NCBI RefSeq assembly: GCF_003350295.1
Contig: NZ_QLYY01000022.1
Span: 1,508-65,507, forward strand
Direction: 5' to 3'
From: Vibrio tetraodonis
GTDB taxonomy: Bacteria; Pseudomonadota; Gammaproteobacteria; Enterobacterales; Vibrionaceae
DNA length: 64,000 bases
Position 1 is the first letter of the stretch. Each line of letters starts with the position of its first letter. Shown one piece after another: positions 27,762 to 37,409 of the stretch. Below the pieces are notes generated by a model. The model saw only the letters and a program-made list of their open reading frames with translations. It searched no databases and had not been told where the DNA came from. The position numbers were made by a program, and so were the translations under genes.

Positions 27762-28638
27762 CAGCGGTTACCTCTTGCGTGTTTTGCGGCAATGCCTGTT
27801 GAATTTTATGCTGTCGAGAATCATTTGGCCAAACGAGGAGTAAGTAGCGCAGACGTTCAAAATCAACAACAGGTTCTGCCTCGATTGCCGCAAATTCTCG
27901 TGCCGTATCCCGCATAACATTAACCACATGGGCAACAGGGTAGCCTTCTGGATAAACCCCACCAAGACCAGATGTAACCAGCAGATCCCCTTCCTCAATG
28001 TCCAAACTAATGGGAATATGATCCAAGTTAATCCGATCTATCGAGCCATTACCTGAGGCAATAACACGAATATCATTTCGAATGACTTGAACAGGGATCG
28101 CACTTTGGCTGTCAGTCAGCAGAAGCACTCTACTATTATGCGCTGAGACAAAAGTCACTTGCCCGACAATTCCTTTCTCATTGGCAACGGGCTGCCCGAC
28201 ATACACACCATCTATCTGACCTTTATCAATTACGACTTGCTGGCGATAGGGTGAAGTATCTACCGCCATCACTTCAGTCACCACTTTACGTTCATCACGT
28301 ACAAATGAAGAACCTAACAGTTTACGCAAACGTTGATTTTCTTCTCGATACTGATCAAGCAGTAACATGTCATTCTTAAGACGCAGAATTTCACGTTTAA
28401 GTTTGTAATTGCTTTCCATAAAGTCTTGGCGAATATTAAATCGCTCATACGCATCATCAAATATAACGCGAGGAACATCTGCCAAGTATTGAATGGGCGC
28501 CACCATGCTATTGAGAAGATAGCGTATTTCGGCAAAAGCACCTAAACGACTGTCAGCCAGCATAAGGCTGGCTGACATAATGACCGCAAAAAACAACCGT
28601 AACTGAAGTGAAGGTCCTCTGCCAAAAATCGGCTTCAT
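27751..28638 (-). CDS. mreC: Rod shape-determining protein MreC
   Basis: Bitopic inner-membrane protein with one N-terminal helix (about residues 12-30), a coiled coil (about 70-105, rich in Leu/Arg/Glu) and a periplasmic beta domain that activates elongasome enzymes. It is 295 residues. It lies 57 bp after mreB and overlaps mreD. Confidence 0.96.
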   Translation of the reverse strand: MKPIFGRGPSLQLRLFFAVIMSASLMLADSRLGAFAEIRYLLNSMVAPIQYLADVPRVIFDDAYERFNIRQDFMESNYKLKREILRLKNDMLLLDQYREENQRLRKLLGSSFVRDERKVVTEVMAVDTSPYRQQVVIDKGQIDGVYVGQPVANEKGIVGQVTFVSAHNSRVLLLTDSQSAIPVQVIRNDIRVIASGNGSIDRINLDHIPISLDIEEGDLLVTSGLGGVYPEGYPVAHVVNVMRDTAREFAAIEAEPVVDFERLRYLLLVWPNDSRQHKIQQALPQNTQEVTAGGE

Positions 28639-28695
28639 TGAATATGAGTTCCTTTTTCACTCAAATAGACCTGACGTTAATTCAGGCCTATTTGA

Positions 28696-29739
28696 TTATT
28701 CTTCACTGAAAAGATCGCCGCCATGCATATCGATCATTTCTAACGCTTTACCACCACCACGCGCAACGCAGGTTAATGGGTCTTCAGCGATAACAACTGG
28801 GATGCCTGTTTCTTCAGTTAGAAGGCGATCAAGGTCTTTTAATAGGGCGCCACCACCAGTTAGAACCATACCATTTTCTGAAATATCAGACGCAAGCTCA
28901 GGTGGACATTGCTCTAGAGCAACCATAACGGCAGAAACGATACCCGTTAGAGGTTCTTGCAATGCTTCGAGGATTTCATTGGAGTTTAAGCTAAAGCTTC
29001 GTGGTACACCTTCAGCTAAATTGCGGCCGCGTACTTCTATTTCTTCGACTTCATCACCAGGATAAGCAGAACCGATTTCATGCTTAATTTTTTCTGCTGT
29101 CGCTTCACCTATTAAGCTGCCGTAGTTACGACGAACATAGTTAATGATGGCTTCATCAAATCGGTCTCCGCCAATACGTACAGACGAAGAATACACCACG
29201 CCGTTTAACGAAATGACCGCGACTTCTGTGGTCCCGCCACCAATATCAACCACCATGGACCCCGTAGGCTCTGAAACTCGAAGACCGGCACCTATTGCAG
29301 CCGCCATTGGCTCATCAATCAAATAAACTTCACGAGCCCCAGCGCCAAGCGCCGATTCGCGAATCGCTCTACGCTCAACCTGAGTAGAACCACAAGGAAC
29401 ACAAACCAAAACCCGTGGGCTTGGTTTTAACACACTGTTGTCATGAACTTGTTTAATGAAATGCTGCAGCATTTTTTCGGTGACATAAAAGTCCGCTATC
29501 ACCCCATCTTTCATTGGACGAATGGCAGAAATGTTACCCGGAGTACGACCAAGCATTTGTTTCGCTCCGTGTCCCACAGCAGCAACACTTTTACCTGCTC
29601 TGTTACGGTCTTGACGGATAGCGACGACTGAAGGCTCGTCAAGAACAATACCTTGTCCTTTGACGTAAATAAGAGTGTTGGCAGTACCTAAATCGATAGA
29701 TAAATCATTAGAAAATATGCCACGAAGTTTTTTGAACAT
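28696..29739 (-). CDS. mreB: Actin-like cell shape protein MreB
   Basis: Forms membrane-associated filaments that position side-wall synthesis. The frame is open further upstream, but the family start MFKKLRGIFSNDLSIDLGTANT gives 347 residues, the same as E. coli MreB. The actin-fold phosphate loops DLGTANTLIYV (near 15) and DIGGGTTEVAVI (near 165) are clear. It is the first gene of mreBCD-maf-rng-yhdP-nitrilase-tldD, with its promoter in the 204-bp gap after mshQ. Confidence 0.98.
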   Translation of the reverse strand: MFKKLRGIFSNDLSIDLGTANTLIYVKGQGIVLDEPSVVAIRQDRNRAGKSVAAVGHGAKQMLGRTPGNISAIRPMKDGVIADFYVTEKMLQHFIKQVHDNSVLKPSPRVLVCVPCGSTQVERRAIRESALGAGAREVYLIDEPMAAAIGAGLRVSEPTGSMVVDIGGGTTEVAVISLNGVVYSSSVRIGGDRFDEAIINYVRRNYGSLIGEATAEKIKHEIGSAYPGDEVEEIEVRGRNLAEGVPRSFSLNSNEILEALQEPLTGIVSAVMVALEQCPPELASDISENGMVLTGGGALLKDLDRLLTEETGIPVVIAEDPLTCVARGGGKALEMIDMHGGDLFSEE

Positions 29740-29943
29740 ATTCTTCGCTCGTCCTGAAAGAATTAGAAGATAGAAATTTGCACTAAATGTACCAATGCCT
29801 AGCCATATCAGCAAGGTGTTGAGCTATAAACATAGGGTGAAATCCGTTATTTCTAACAGATTCCTAACCAAAGTCGAAAAATCAAGCAAACAATAAAGCG
29901 TATTTATCGAGTGTGACGTTTTTTTGAACATTAAGAAAAGACG

Positions 29944-32900
29944 CTAGTCTTGCTCATTCCACCAGATAACGCGATCGCTTCCTCGGTAAATACCAAACTG
30001 AACTTGCCCCGACACCGAGTTATTATCATCGAGATTGCCATCATTATCGACATCCTCTCTAAGCCATGGCACCCCGTTATTTTGCATATCAAAAGATGAG
30101 GTAATCGACCCCGTACTCCCAGAACCAGGGGCACTAAACTCAAGCCAAGACTCGCCACTGCTAGCCGTGGCTGATGTTAGGGAGACATTAACCACAGGCG
30201 GCGTCGGGCTGCCGCTGGTGATAACCGTGTAATCGCTTGAAACAAAAGAAAAGTTGGTGACGCTACCAAAGTTTGTACAAGCATCTGCGGTATTAGTGAC
30301 AAACTGGTTGCTGTTGTAATATTGAAGCTCTAGCCTTTGCCTCAGTGCAGAAAGCTCAGAGCCATAGGTGTCATTTAGGAGTAACCTGCCCCAGTGTAGC
30401 TGCATTGCATTGTCGCTGTTAAAGCTAATACCTAAGCAATCGTTAGTGGAATTCGAATCGGCTGTTTTATAACAAACATTGTCTTGATCGGTGATATCGC
30501 TCACACCCAATGTGAGCTGAAGATTTGCTGAGAAAGAGTTTATAGGGCTCACACCTTTGGTGTAGGTGATCTGTTCGTCATTTAGTTGCACTACAGAGGC
30601 GTTATTGGGATCTGTAAATCTATCAACACTTGCTACACCTTGTTCAAAACTAATCGATTCAGTGGTATTGGTATCACTATATGTACGCGTTGGCCAACTA
30701 CTGTCATAACGCCAAAAGTCACCAAACTGGTAATTTGTGACATCAGCACCATTGGTAGCTTTCGGGTTTAGCGCTAAACGGGGAGCAAGGAGATAGCCAA
30801 AAGGCTGGCCAATATAGCTAAAGCTGTTGTTGCAAGTCGCTTGCAGCGTAGGTGATTGAAAAATAGACGCCGCAAAGTAGGCGGGGATAAAACGCAGATA
30901 CACACTTTTAGCGGGTGCAATGGTTCTTGCGGTGCTGCCATTGAATGTGGCTGGAGGAGTAATGGTAAAATCAAATACTCCCACTTCTGATAAAGACTGG
31001 GGAACAATATTGGTGCTGCCAGCCACAGCAGAGTGATCATAGCTTACGGTGCTTATTGTGCCCTCTTGAGAAGTTGCAGTATCAGGCGATGCCAATTTAT
31101 GAGCAACATCGATGCCGCTATGTGTATAGTTGGGCGTTGGCTGATTAGTTTGACCTAGCGCTGTGACCTCTAGGTTAAAGCTTGCACCTGCTTTAGTAAA
31201 CCAATTACAAAACGCATCGATACTGGTGCACTCTTCTTCAACTCCAGCAGAATTCTTTGCCACTACAGCAAGAGAAGCAGGAAAACTCACAAAATTACTA
31301 GCCCCAGTTAACTCCAAACCACTTTCATCGCCAGTACCAGTAAATTTAGCATTCAGTTGTAACTGCCCTGCATCGTCATAATTAAGATTAAACTTGGTTT
31401 GGCCATTACTATCAAAAGCCAAGTTAAAATTACCCGCTCCTGACTCACTTGTATTAAGGTCAACATAGGTTCCAGTCGGATCAACAGACACTTTAGGATC
31501 ACCGATAATATCACCAGCTGTAGGGTTCAAATACTGACTCCAGAGGGCCACACTTTTAGTCACATTGCCAAAACCCACATCACACTTGGTATTACTGTCA
31601 CCCTGCTTAACTGCGCTTATCGTCACCTCTACGGCTTCAGCAGCGTATTTATCGGGTACATCAATTTCAAAACCACTGTCAGAAAAAACTAGGTCGCAAT
31701 TTGATGCGCTCCAGCCTCCACTGCCTATTTGGCATAAATTGGTAGAAAATGGTCGAGCAGGTGGATTAGAACCCATAACATCCAGAGTTATTGTGCCAGG
31801 TTGATATTTTCTAATGTAAAAGGTCCCTGAACCACCAGTAAAACTCTGTGAATTGCCACCTTCCCAACCGCCACCACCTGAAACAGTCGATGGGTCGAGC
31901 GAAACCGTAACCGTATCGGTAAATAACTCACTGCAAGTCGCATTTTTGCAAGCCTGAATCGTGACTTCAGAGCGATTACAAGTCACTCCTTGTCCCGTAT
32001 GGGTGATACGAAAGTGGTCGATTTGCTCATCGATGGGGCGCGATCGAAGCGCACACACTTCAAAGTTATCAATCTCATGGATGTTAGTGCTTCCGCCAGT
32101 TGAACCGGTTACGGATAGTAGAAAATCAGCAGGCACTGCAGCTTGATTAAACTGACTAGCTAAAACATTGACTGGACCAACGATAGACTGCCAACTCCCA
32201 CTGCCTATTTTCCGTGAAATTTCAACCTGAGATTGATTACTGACTTGCGAATCAACAACAATACGATAACGATGAACTGAACCCGAATTATTATTATCAA
32301 CAGTAGGAGATAGGCAGTTGCCCCTAGTATTGGTCTGTCCATTATTACATGCGCCCGCCAAATATCGATAACCTGTTTCATCAACCCCAGATCCACGTAT
32401 AGCAACAGATTGCCGCCTGCGTCCTGGTCTATTCCCTTGTCCGCCTTCTCTAGAAAAGTTACCATATTCATCGATACCAACCCCTAGCCAACCACCTGCA
32501 AAACCAGGTTCATTTCGCTTAAAGCCATAGCCCAAAGGGCCCCCAAAAGCACCGGCTCTGGGGGTAATAAGGGCATCAGACAGAACAATAGCAATACCGT
32601 CCGCCCCATTACCTCCATAAGCAAAATGATCAAACTCAATTTCAACTAAGTTATCCGCGGCAGGAAAGAGGCGCTGATAGGTCGATGAGGTTGCTTGATT
32701 GCGAACCGCCTGTGTAAACCTCAGTCTGTTGCTTACAACTTGAGGCTGAAAACTTCCTTTACTGGTTGAGGTAACCCATAAATCAGACAAAGACCCCGCA
32801 TTGAAATCATCACTAAAGCATTGTGGTGATGGATTAGAACCACCATCGCACATATCCAATAAGTCAGCATTAGTAATCGCATCGGGATCTATAATGACAT

Positions 32901-33423
32901 CACTATTGCCTCCGATTGTCAACGCCCCTCCTGCGCCAATCGCTCCTGTTATCTCAGCATTACCAGCAACGTTGACTGAACCTGCAACATAAATGATCCC
33001 ATTGACGTTGTTCTGCCCAGTGATCGAAAGACTACCGGCAACATAAATAAATAGGTCTTCTGGATTACCACCTACGTTAATATCAGCATTTGACAGTGTA
33101 AGAGTATCGAAATAAAAACGTGCAGTGGTCCCTGTACTATTCAGTATGGTGCCATTTTTTAGATCACCATCATTAAAGTTCCAGTCTCCAGGAGGAAAAT
33201 CTACCGTAACACCTTGCCCATTAACCTCACATCTTCCGTTACCACACTCCAAGTCCCCTCGCTTAGCACCAATAACACCTGTAGACGGGAGAACAATACC
33301 ATTAGGACTTTGATTTCCCGATGGAGGGTCGGTAAAAATATCAGTACACAAGGGGGCCGCATATACAAAGGTGGAACAGAGTAAACTCAGTAAAAAACAG
33401 CCAATAGAAGATATCCGTCTCAT
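29944..33423 (-). CDS. mshQ: MshQ: large secreted protein of the MSHA locus with a lectin-like domain
   Basis: A 1159-residue exported protein at the distal end of the MSHA operon. Residues 1-22 form a signal peptide. An N-terminal beta-helix-like segment (about 60-190) carries short repeated turns. About residues 197-460 resemble an L-type (legume-like) lectin domain, with the signature GNGADGIAIVL and a following GGWLGVGIDEYGNF. The C-terminal half fits DUF6701. The protein has many Cys residues, suggesting disulfides. It is the best candidate in the locus for a tip- or surface-bound adhesin, but binding activity is inference. Its start overlaps the mshP stop by 4 bp. Confidence 0.9.
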   Translation of the reverse strand: MRRISSIGCFLLSLLCSTFVYAAPLCTDIFTDPPSGNQSPNGIVLPSTGVIGAKRGDLECGNGRCEVNGQGVTVDFPPGDWNFNDGDLKNGTILNSTGTTARFYFDTLTLSNADINVGGNPEDLFIYVAGSLSITGQNNVNGIIYVAGSVNVAGNAEITGAIGAGGALTIGGNSDVIIDPDAITNADLLDMCDGGSNPSPQCFSDDFNAGSLSDLWVTSTSKGSFQPQVVSNRLRFTQAVRNQATSSTYQRLFPAADNLVEIEFDHFAYGGNGADGIAIVLSDALITPRAGAFGGPLGYGFKRNEPGFAGGWLGVGIDEYGNFSREGGQGNRPGRRRQSVAIRGSGVDETGYRYLAGACNNGQTNTRGNCLSPTVDNNNSGSVHRYRIVVDSQVSNQSQVEISRKIGSGSWQSIVGPVNVLASQFNQAAVPADFLLSVTGSTGGSTNIHEIDNFEVCALRSRPIDEQIDHFRITHTGQGVTCNRSEVTIQACKNATCSELFTDTVTVSLDPSTVSGGGGWEGGNSQSFTGGSGTFYIRKYQPGTITLDVMGSNPPARPFSTNLCQIGSGGWSASNCDLVFSDSGFEIDVPDKYAAEAVEVTISAVKQGDSNTKCDVGFGNVTKSVALWSQYLNPTAGDIIGDPKVSVDPTGTYVDLNTSESGAGNFNLAFDSNGQTKFNLNYDDAGQLQLNAKFTGTGDESGLELTGASNFVSFPASLAVVAKNSAGVEEECTSIDAFCNWFTKAGASFNLEVTALGQTNQPTPNYTHSGIDVAHKLASPDTATSQEGTISTVSYDHSAVAGSTNIVPQSLSEVGVFDFTITPPATFNGSTARTIAPAKSVYLRFIPAYFAASIFQSPTLQATCNNSFSYIGQPFGYLLAPRLALNPKATNGADVTNYQFGDFWRYDSSWPTRTYSDTNTTESISFEQGVASVDRFTDPNNASVVQLNDEQITYTKGVSPINSFSANLQLTLGVSDITDQDNVCYKTADSNSTNDCLGISFNSDNAMQLHWGRLLLNDTYGSELSALRQRLELQYYNSNQFVTNTADACTNFGSVTNFSFVSSDYTVITSGSPTPPVVNVSLTSATASSGESWLEFSAPGSGSTGSITSSFDMQNNGVPWLREDVDNDGNLDDNNSVSGQVQFGIYRGSDRVIWWNEQD

Positions 33424-33842
33424 TGTTTAAGCCCGACTTGTATTACTCTTTGCAATTGCCAATCTCCCACATTGCAGGTGCCTGTAGATGTGAGCTGGAA
33501 AATATTACGGCTATCATCAAGTTGACCAACATTGACACAGCTAACGCTCGCCGAGCACTGAAAAAAGCCAGTGCCTTGTAGGGTAATCGATTGGACAGAA
33601 AGAGATTGGCAGCTGCCGCTAGATGGGGTTTGATAGAAACGGCTAAGCTCGATTTGAGCAGCAGAGCGCGCCGCCAGTTCCGCTCTTGTTCCGATCACAG
33701 AAGCAATAAACTGATCGCTGCTGCGCTCTTGGTTTCGGTTAGCAACTGCGGCGACAAAACCAACCACAACCACAATAATAAATATCACCAGCAACAGGCC
33801 ACTGCCAGTTTGTTTATGGTGTGTTGTAAATAAGCGCATCAT
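33420..33842 (-). CDS. mshP: MSHA biogenesis protein MshP
   Basis: Short pilus-assembly protein resembling the PilX class of minor pilin-like proteins: a basic N-terminus (HHKQTGSG) followed by a hydrophobic helix LLLVIFIIVVVVGFV. The frame extends to 33875, but the ATG pair at 33842/33839 preceded by an AGG site is the likely start, giving about 140 residues. It overlaps the end of mshO and the start of mshQ, so these three genes are coupled. Confidence 0.88.
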   Translation of the reverse strand: MMRLFTTHHKQTGSGLLLVIFIIVVVVGFVAAVANRNQERSSDQFIASVIGTRAELAARSAAQIELSRFYQTPSSGSCQSLSVQSITLQGTGFFQCSASVSCVNVGQLDDSRNIFQLTSTGTCNVGDWQLQRVIQVGLKQ

Positions 33843-34602
33843 GGTCAAACCTAACCTGCTCTCCGTTATCCTCAAATATCAGCTCCATTTTCACTAAACC
33901 GTTGCGTTGCAACTGTGGCTGTTCGACAATAAAGTTCACATCCGTGAGATTACCCGCAACTCGAACTCCAGTATTTAGCGACGCTGGCGCCAAAGACGCT
34001 CTGTTTAAAGAATAGCCGGAATAGCGCAATAACTCATTACCCACAAGACAAAATGCTACAGGCTCGCGGTAGAAATACAGACGATCAGCAGGGCTAAGCG
34101 TCACAAATCCACTTGATTGGGTCAAAGTCACATCCACCATACTTGTCATTGCCCCACTCACAGCAAAATCAACCGCTGTCAGAACTTGGGCCGTTTGACC
34201 AATCGACACCACATCGGATCTAAGCTCAGCCGCACTCGTTGAGTAAACGGCAACTCGCTCATTGGCCGGAATGTTCTTTTCAATTGGCAACACTCGAATT
34301 GCAGAAGAAACCGCTGAAGGAGAAGGAAGGTCGATATAAATCGCACTATTGGTAATGGGTAAGATTTCAATGCAATCATTGCTGACAACCACGCTATTAG
34401 GCACCGCTTCTCGTATTTCTCTGCGTAGTCTTTCAGTGACGAAACGCCCCTGCAGTACAAGAGCTTCGCGGCTGGCTGAGTCTGAAAAAGACACTAAAGA
34501 TTGACGAATCACCTCACCGATAAATAACCCTACAATGCCGAGTAAGGTAATAGAAATCACCATTTCAATTAAGGTAAAACCACGCCAGCGCTCTAGTTGC
34601 AT
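33814..34602 (-). CDS. mshO: Prepilin-like protein MshO
   Basis: Minor pilin of the MSHA system, 262 residues. The prepilin peptidase motif RG-FTLIEM follows a seven-residue leader, with the usual hydrophobic N-terminal helix (about residues 8-32). The start overlaps the mshD stop. It resembles PilW-type minor pilins that help to initiate the pilus. Confidence 0.92.
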   Translation of the reverse strand: MQLERWRGFTLIEMVISITLLGIVGLFIGEVIRQSLVSFSDSASREALVLQGRFVTERLRREIREAVPNSVVVSNDCIEILPITNSAIYIDLPSPSAVSSAIRVLPIEKNIPANERVAVYSTSAAELRSDVVSIGQTAQVLTAVDFAVSGAMTSMVDVTLTQSSGFVTLSPADRLYFYREPVAFCLVGNELLRYSGYSLNRASLAPASLNTGVRVAGNLTDVNFIVEQPQLQRNGLVKMELIFEDNGEQVRFDHDALIYNTP

Positions 34603-35171
34603 TAATAGTTCCCTCTGATAACCGCAAACGGGTACTGGTTACCCTGACGGTCAGTTACCGTCACTTCTATTCGTTTATAATTGGTGATGTTGGCAGAAAG
34701 CGTGCCTTGCATCACCCCACCATTAAAATCCTCATAATAAACCGCAATAGCAATGTTATAACCTTGATAGCCCTGATTGAGGGGCGCGCCCAGCACATCT
34801 CGCGCGCTGCCATTAAAACCATTAAAATCATCAACATCATTATACAGCGTGTTGTTACTCTCTCCTGAACCCGTTTCCGGCCCTAAAGCGGCTGATATGG
34901 TGCAAGTCGCCCCTGACACGCCGGACAAAACGCATTCAGGTAAGCCACCATTTGGACCTGAATTATGATCAAAGTTTCTGCCTAGCACTTCATCTATCAC
35001 GGCACGACCAAGCTCAGCCGCCTTAACGGCCGCAATTTGATCGGCGCTTTGTTTACTTCTTGGAAACAGCGCAGTAGAAACCCCGCCAACAGCAATTGCT
35101 AAAATAGTGATGACGATGATCATTTCAATCAGAGTAAAACCACGCGCCTTAGCAACTTGATGCATTGGCAT
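34602..35171 (-). CDS. mshD: Prepilin-like protein MshD
   Basis: Minor pilin with leader and cleavage site ARG-FTLIEM, followed by the hydrophobic helix IIVITILAIAVGGV. I place the start at the ATG at 35171, five bases after an AAGGGGG site, giving 189 residues; ATGs at 35189 and 35165 are alternatives. It overlaps the end of mshC by 23 bp and mshO by 1 bp. Confidence 0.9.
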   Translation of the reverse strand: MPMHQVAKARGFTLIEMIIVITILAIAVGGVSTALFPRSKQSADQIAAVKAAELGRAVIDEVLGRNFDHNSGPNGGLPECVLSGVSGATCTISAALGPETGSGESNNTLYNDVDDFNGFNGSARDVLGAPLNQGYQGYNIAIAVYYEDFNGGVMQGTLSANITNYKRIEVTVTDRQGNQYPFAVIRGNY

Positions 35172-35646
35172 AGATCCCCCCTTGTGCATTGATACAGATA
35201 TAGCGCTGCGTGCCGGATTGACCAGTTAAAGTCACTGTGCAATCGGAGGTACACTGAGCTGGGCGCCCTAGTCCATCAAAATCAATAAAATTGACATTAC
35301 CATCAGCATCGAGGCTAAGCTGAACATTGGCTTCTTGGCCATTTACATAACTGCTGTCACTGGTATCTGTGGGAAGGGTGGTGCCGCATGAGCCTGCGGA
35401 CACCGCTGGCGAGACTTGCATCATTTGGCTATTGCTTATCAACCAACGGCCACAAAATCCACTGCGATTCATAGAGCGAAGCTGAGTTAAGCGTATAGAG
35501 GAAAGCACTTCTTGCTCGATAAGCTGGGCATCAAAGCTGCTTTTACCAATAAAGCGACTCGAAGCGTATGCAGATACTATCCCAAGTAGGATAACAATGG
35601 TGATAAGTTCAACTAAGGTAAAGCCTTGGTTTTGCTTACTGGACAT
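35149..35646 (-). CDS. mshC: Prepilin-like protein MshC
   Basis: Minor pilin of 165 residues with cleavage site QG-FTLVEL at residues 8-9 and a hydrophobic helix. The mature part carries Cys pairs likely to form disulfides. It is separated from mshA by 146 bp containing two hairpins and starts the minor-pilin group mshC-D-O-P-Q. Confidence 0.92.
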   Translation of the reverse strand: MSSKQNQGFTLVELITIVILLGIVSAYASSRFIGKSSFDAQLIEQEVLSSIRLTQLRSMNRSGFCGRWLISNSQMMQVSPAVSAGSCGTTLPTDTSDSSYVNGQEANVQLSLDADGNVNFIDFDGLGRPAQCTSDCTVTLTGQSGTQRYICINAQGGIYANASSC

Positions 35647-35701
35647 ATCAACCTTGCATGAGAGTGGGTGTATTTTGAGTATAGGTAGTAAATAGTATTG
35701 C

Positions 35702-35739
35702 AGGCGCTAGGACTGCCATAAAGTAAAAGTCTAGCGCCT
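35702..35739. repeat. Hairpin between mshA and mshC
   Basis: AGGCGCTAG (35702-35710) and CTAGCGCCT (35731-35739) are perfect inverted repeats; with one bulge the stem extends by three more pairs. It has no T-run. It lies just beyond the mshA terminator and upstream of mshC, so it could be an mRNA stability element or part of a second control point. Confidence 0.6.
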
Positions 35740-35754
35740 TAACAGTTTTAATAA

Positions 35755-35784
35755 GAAAAAGGCCAGCATTGCTGGCCCTTTTTA
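35755..35784 (-). terminator. Terminator-like hairpin after mshA
   Basis: On the reverse strand GGCCAGCA and TGCTGGCC form a perfect GC-rich stem, followed by TTTTTC. It lies 9 bp after the mshA stop. It probably gives a strong mshA transcript with partial read-through into mshC. Confidence 0.88.
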
Positions 35785-35792
35785 GCAAGTGT

Positions 35793-36248
35793 CTAACAAC
35801 CAGAATCAGTAACACTAGAAGTCGCAACAGCTCCTGAAGTGGCCTGTGTATAGGTCACAGCACAAGTTGCTGAGGGGCTTCCAGTAAAACCGTAAGTAAT
35901 AGAGGTAGCAGCACTTGTGGCCACTGCCCAATCGGTGTCTAAGCCCGTAACAGCAGCGCCAATTCCAGCGGCATTAGCAGTAGGATAACCAAAAATAGTA
36001 CTCACTGTTATTCCACCTGCGGTTACATCAGTTGCTGTAGTGGAAGTCTCCAAACCTTCGATGGCGGCCTTGCCATATACAATACCAGCAGCACCATCGA
36101 TAGCTCCTTTGAGGCCTTGTAAGCTCGCCTCACGTGCATCACCCTGTAGGCTGAGGAAACGAGGGGCTGCTGTTACGGCTAAGATACCTAAAATTACAAT
36201 CACCACAACCAGTTCAATCAGGGTAAATCCGGCTTGTCTTTTCATCAT
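35793..36248 (-). CDS. mshA: Major MSHA pilin MshA
   Basis: Major subunit of the mannose-sensitive haemagglutinin type IV pilus. The short leader ends RQAG, with cleavage before FTLIELVVVIVILG, the conserved N-methylated helix including Glu5. The mature protein is about 145 residues and rich in Ala, Thr and Gly, with two Cys near the C-terminus (CAV and SGC) that would form the D-region disulfide. It is followed by a strong terminator, consistent with the highest expression in the locus. The ATG can be at 36248 or 36245. Confidence 0.96.
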   Translation of the reverse strand: MMKRQAGFTLIELVVVIVILGILAVTAAPRFLSLQGDAREASLQGLKGAIDGAAGIVYGKAAIEGLETSTTATDVTAGGITVSTIFGYPTANAAGIGAAVTGLDTDWAVATSAATSITYGFTGSPSATCAVTYTQATSGAVATSSVTDSGC

Positions 36249-36279
36249 GCTACATCTCTCTCATCCATTACTTGGGCGG

Positions 36280-36855
36280 CTATTGCAAGGTGACAATAAC
36301 GCGGCCTGTTTTAATTTCATATACAAATTGATTGTCAACACCGCCGACTTTTTGGATATAAGTACAGCGTTCATCATTTTCGGCTTGTGCTGAGTATTTA
36401 ACATTATCGCTACCACTGGCCGTTGTTGCAGCCTCAACAGCTGGAGGGTTTTGCAGTAAATTTTCCATCAAATCAACACAGATATCATCGGTCAAGGCTG
36501 CCGGAAAGCTGGTATCACCGGTTTTTTTGACCGCCCATGGATAGCCATCTCGAAACCCAGTATCGGTATTGCTGGCGTTTTTGGCCCTAGTAAGCCAAAA
36601 TTCCACGCCATCATAATTAACACTGTTGTACGTTTCTGTATTTAGAGTGATTGAAGGGCGAGACTCCGCTTCCCACTGGGCTCGCGCAGATAAAACCCCA
36701 GTGGCATACCCTCCTGCAACGCCTTCCACGCTGGCTTTTTTAGCGCTATCTGTGACATCTAAAAAACGTGGCAAGGCTGCCACTGCTAACAAACCGACAA
36801 TCACAATCACAACCACAAGCTCAACTAAGGAGAAACCTGACTGCTTACTTTGCAT
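36280..36855 (-). CDS. mshB: Prepilin-like protein MshB
   Basis: Minor or structural pilin of 191 residues with leader SKQSG cut before FSLVELVVVIVIVG. I use the ATG at 36855; a TTG at 36864 is in frame but lacks a proper site. It lies just before mshA, the usual msh order. Cys residues near the C-terminus could form a disulfide. Confidence 0.92.
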   Translation of the reverse strand: MQSKQSGFSLVELVVVIVIVGLLAVAALPRFLDVTDSAKKASVEGVAGGYATGVLSARAQWEAESRPSITLNTETYNSVNYDGVEFWLTRAKNASNTDTGFRDGYPWAVKKTGDTSFPAALTDDICVDLMENLLQNPPAVEAATTASGSDNVKYSAQAENDERCTYIQKVGGVDNQFVYEIKTGRVIVTLQ

Positions 36856-36923
36856 AATTATCAACCCGCCAAATAGCTGCTCGAATTATACTTAATGCGC
36901 CAATTATAACCAAGTCAAATGTT

Positions 36924-37409
36924 TTAATTTTTAATCTCGCCATTATCAATACCAATGCTGAACTTACCTTCTACTAACTGAACCCGAATTTGCCTACCCT
37001 GAGCAAAGACATATTTACAATCATAGTACCCTGTATCGAATCTCTCGATTATCTGCTGTGGTATTTCATCGAGCACCCTTTGCTCTGGATACAAGAGTTT
37101 GAACCAAGACTGGCAGCTAGACGTATTCTCATTATTTGTCGGCAGCAACCACCCGCTGGGTGAGAAAACAATCTGCAGTCCTTCAATCTCTAATTGGTCT
37201 GGTTGCCCTTTTAACATCCATTGCTGTTTGTAAAACCCTGCTCTCTCAAGCATTCTTTTACTCGCCAACTGAAAAGCTGTTTCGTACATATCTCTTTGCA
37301 ATTTTTCTACAGCAGTCAGTAAAGTTAAAAGTAATACACAAATCACAACCAGCCAGAGGACAAGTCGCGATCTATCAGGGCTTATCACCATATCAACCTT
37401 GGATAGCAT
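36924..37409 (-). CDS. mshF: MSHA biogenesis protein MshF
   Basis: A small bitopic membrane protein with one N-terminal hydrophobic segment (LVLWLVVICVLLLTLLTAV) and a periplasmic part of about 120 residues. Function is not established; it is defined by its position between mshG and mshB. I place the start at 37409 after a GGGGA site, overlapping the end of mshG by 17 bp; the ATG at 37391 is an alternative. Confidence 0.85.
   Translation of the reverse strand: MLSKVDMVISPDRSRLVLWLVVICVLLLTLLTAVEKLQRDMYETAFQLASKRMLERAGFYKQQWMLKGQPDQLEIEGLQIVFSPSGWLLPTNNENTSSCQSWFKLLYPEQRVLDEIPQQIIERFDTGYYDCKYVFAQGRQIRVQLVEGKFSIGIDNGEIKN

Noticed and set aside
29740..29814. Upstream extension of MreB
   Set aside because: The 25 extra residues precede the conserved MFKKLRGIFSNDLS start and no ribosome binding site supports them.
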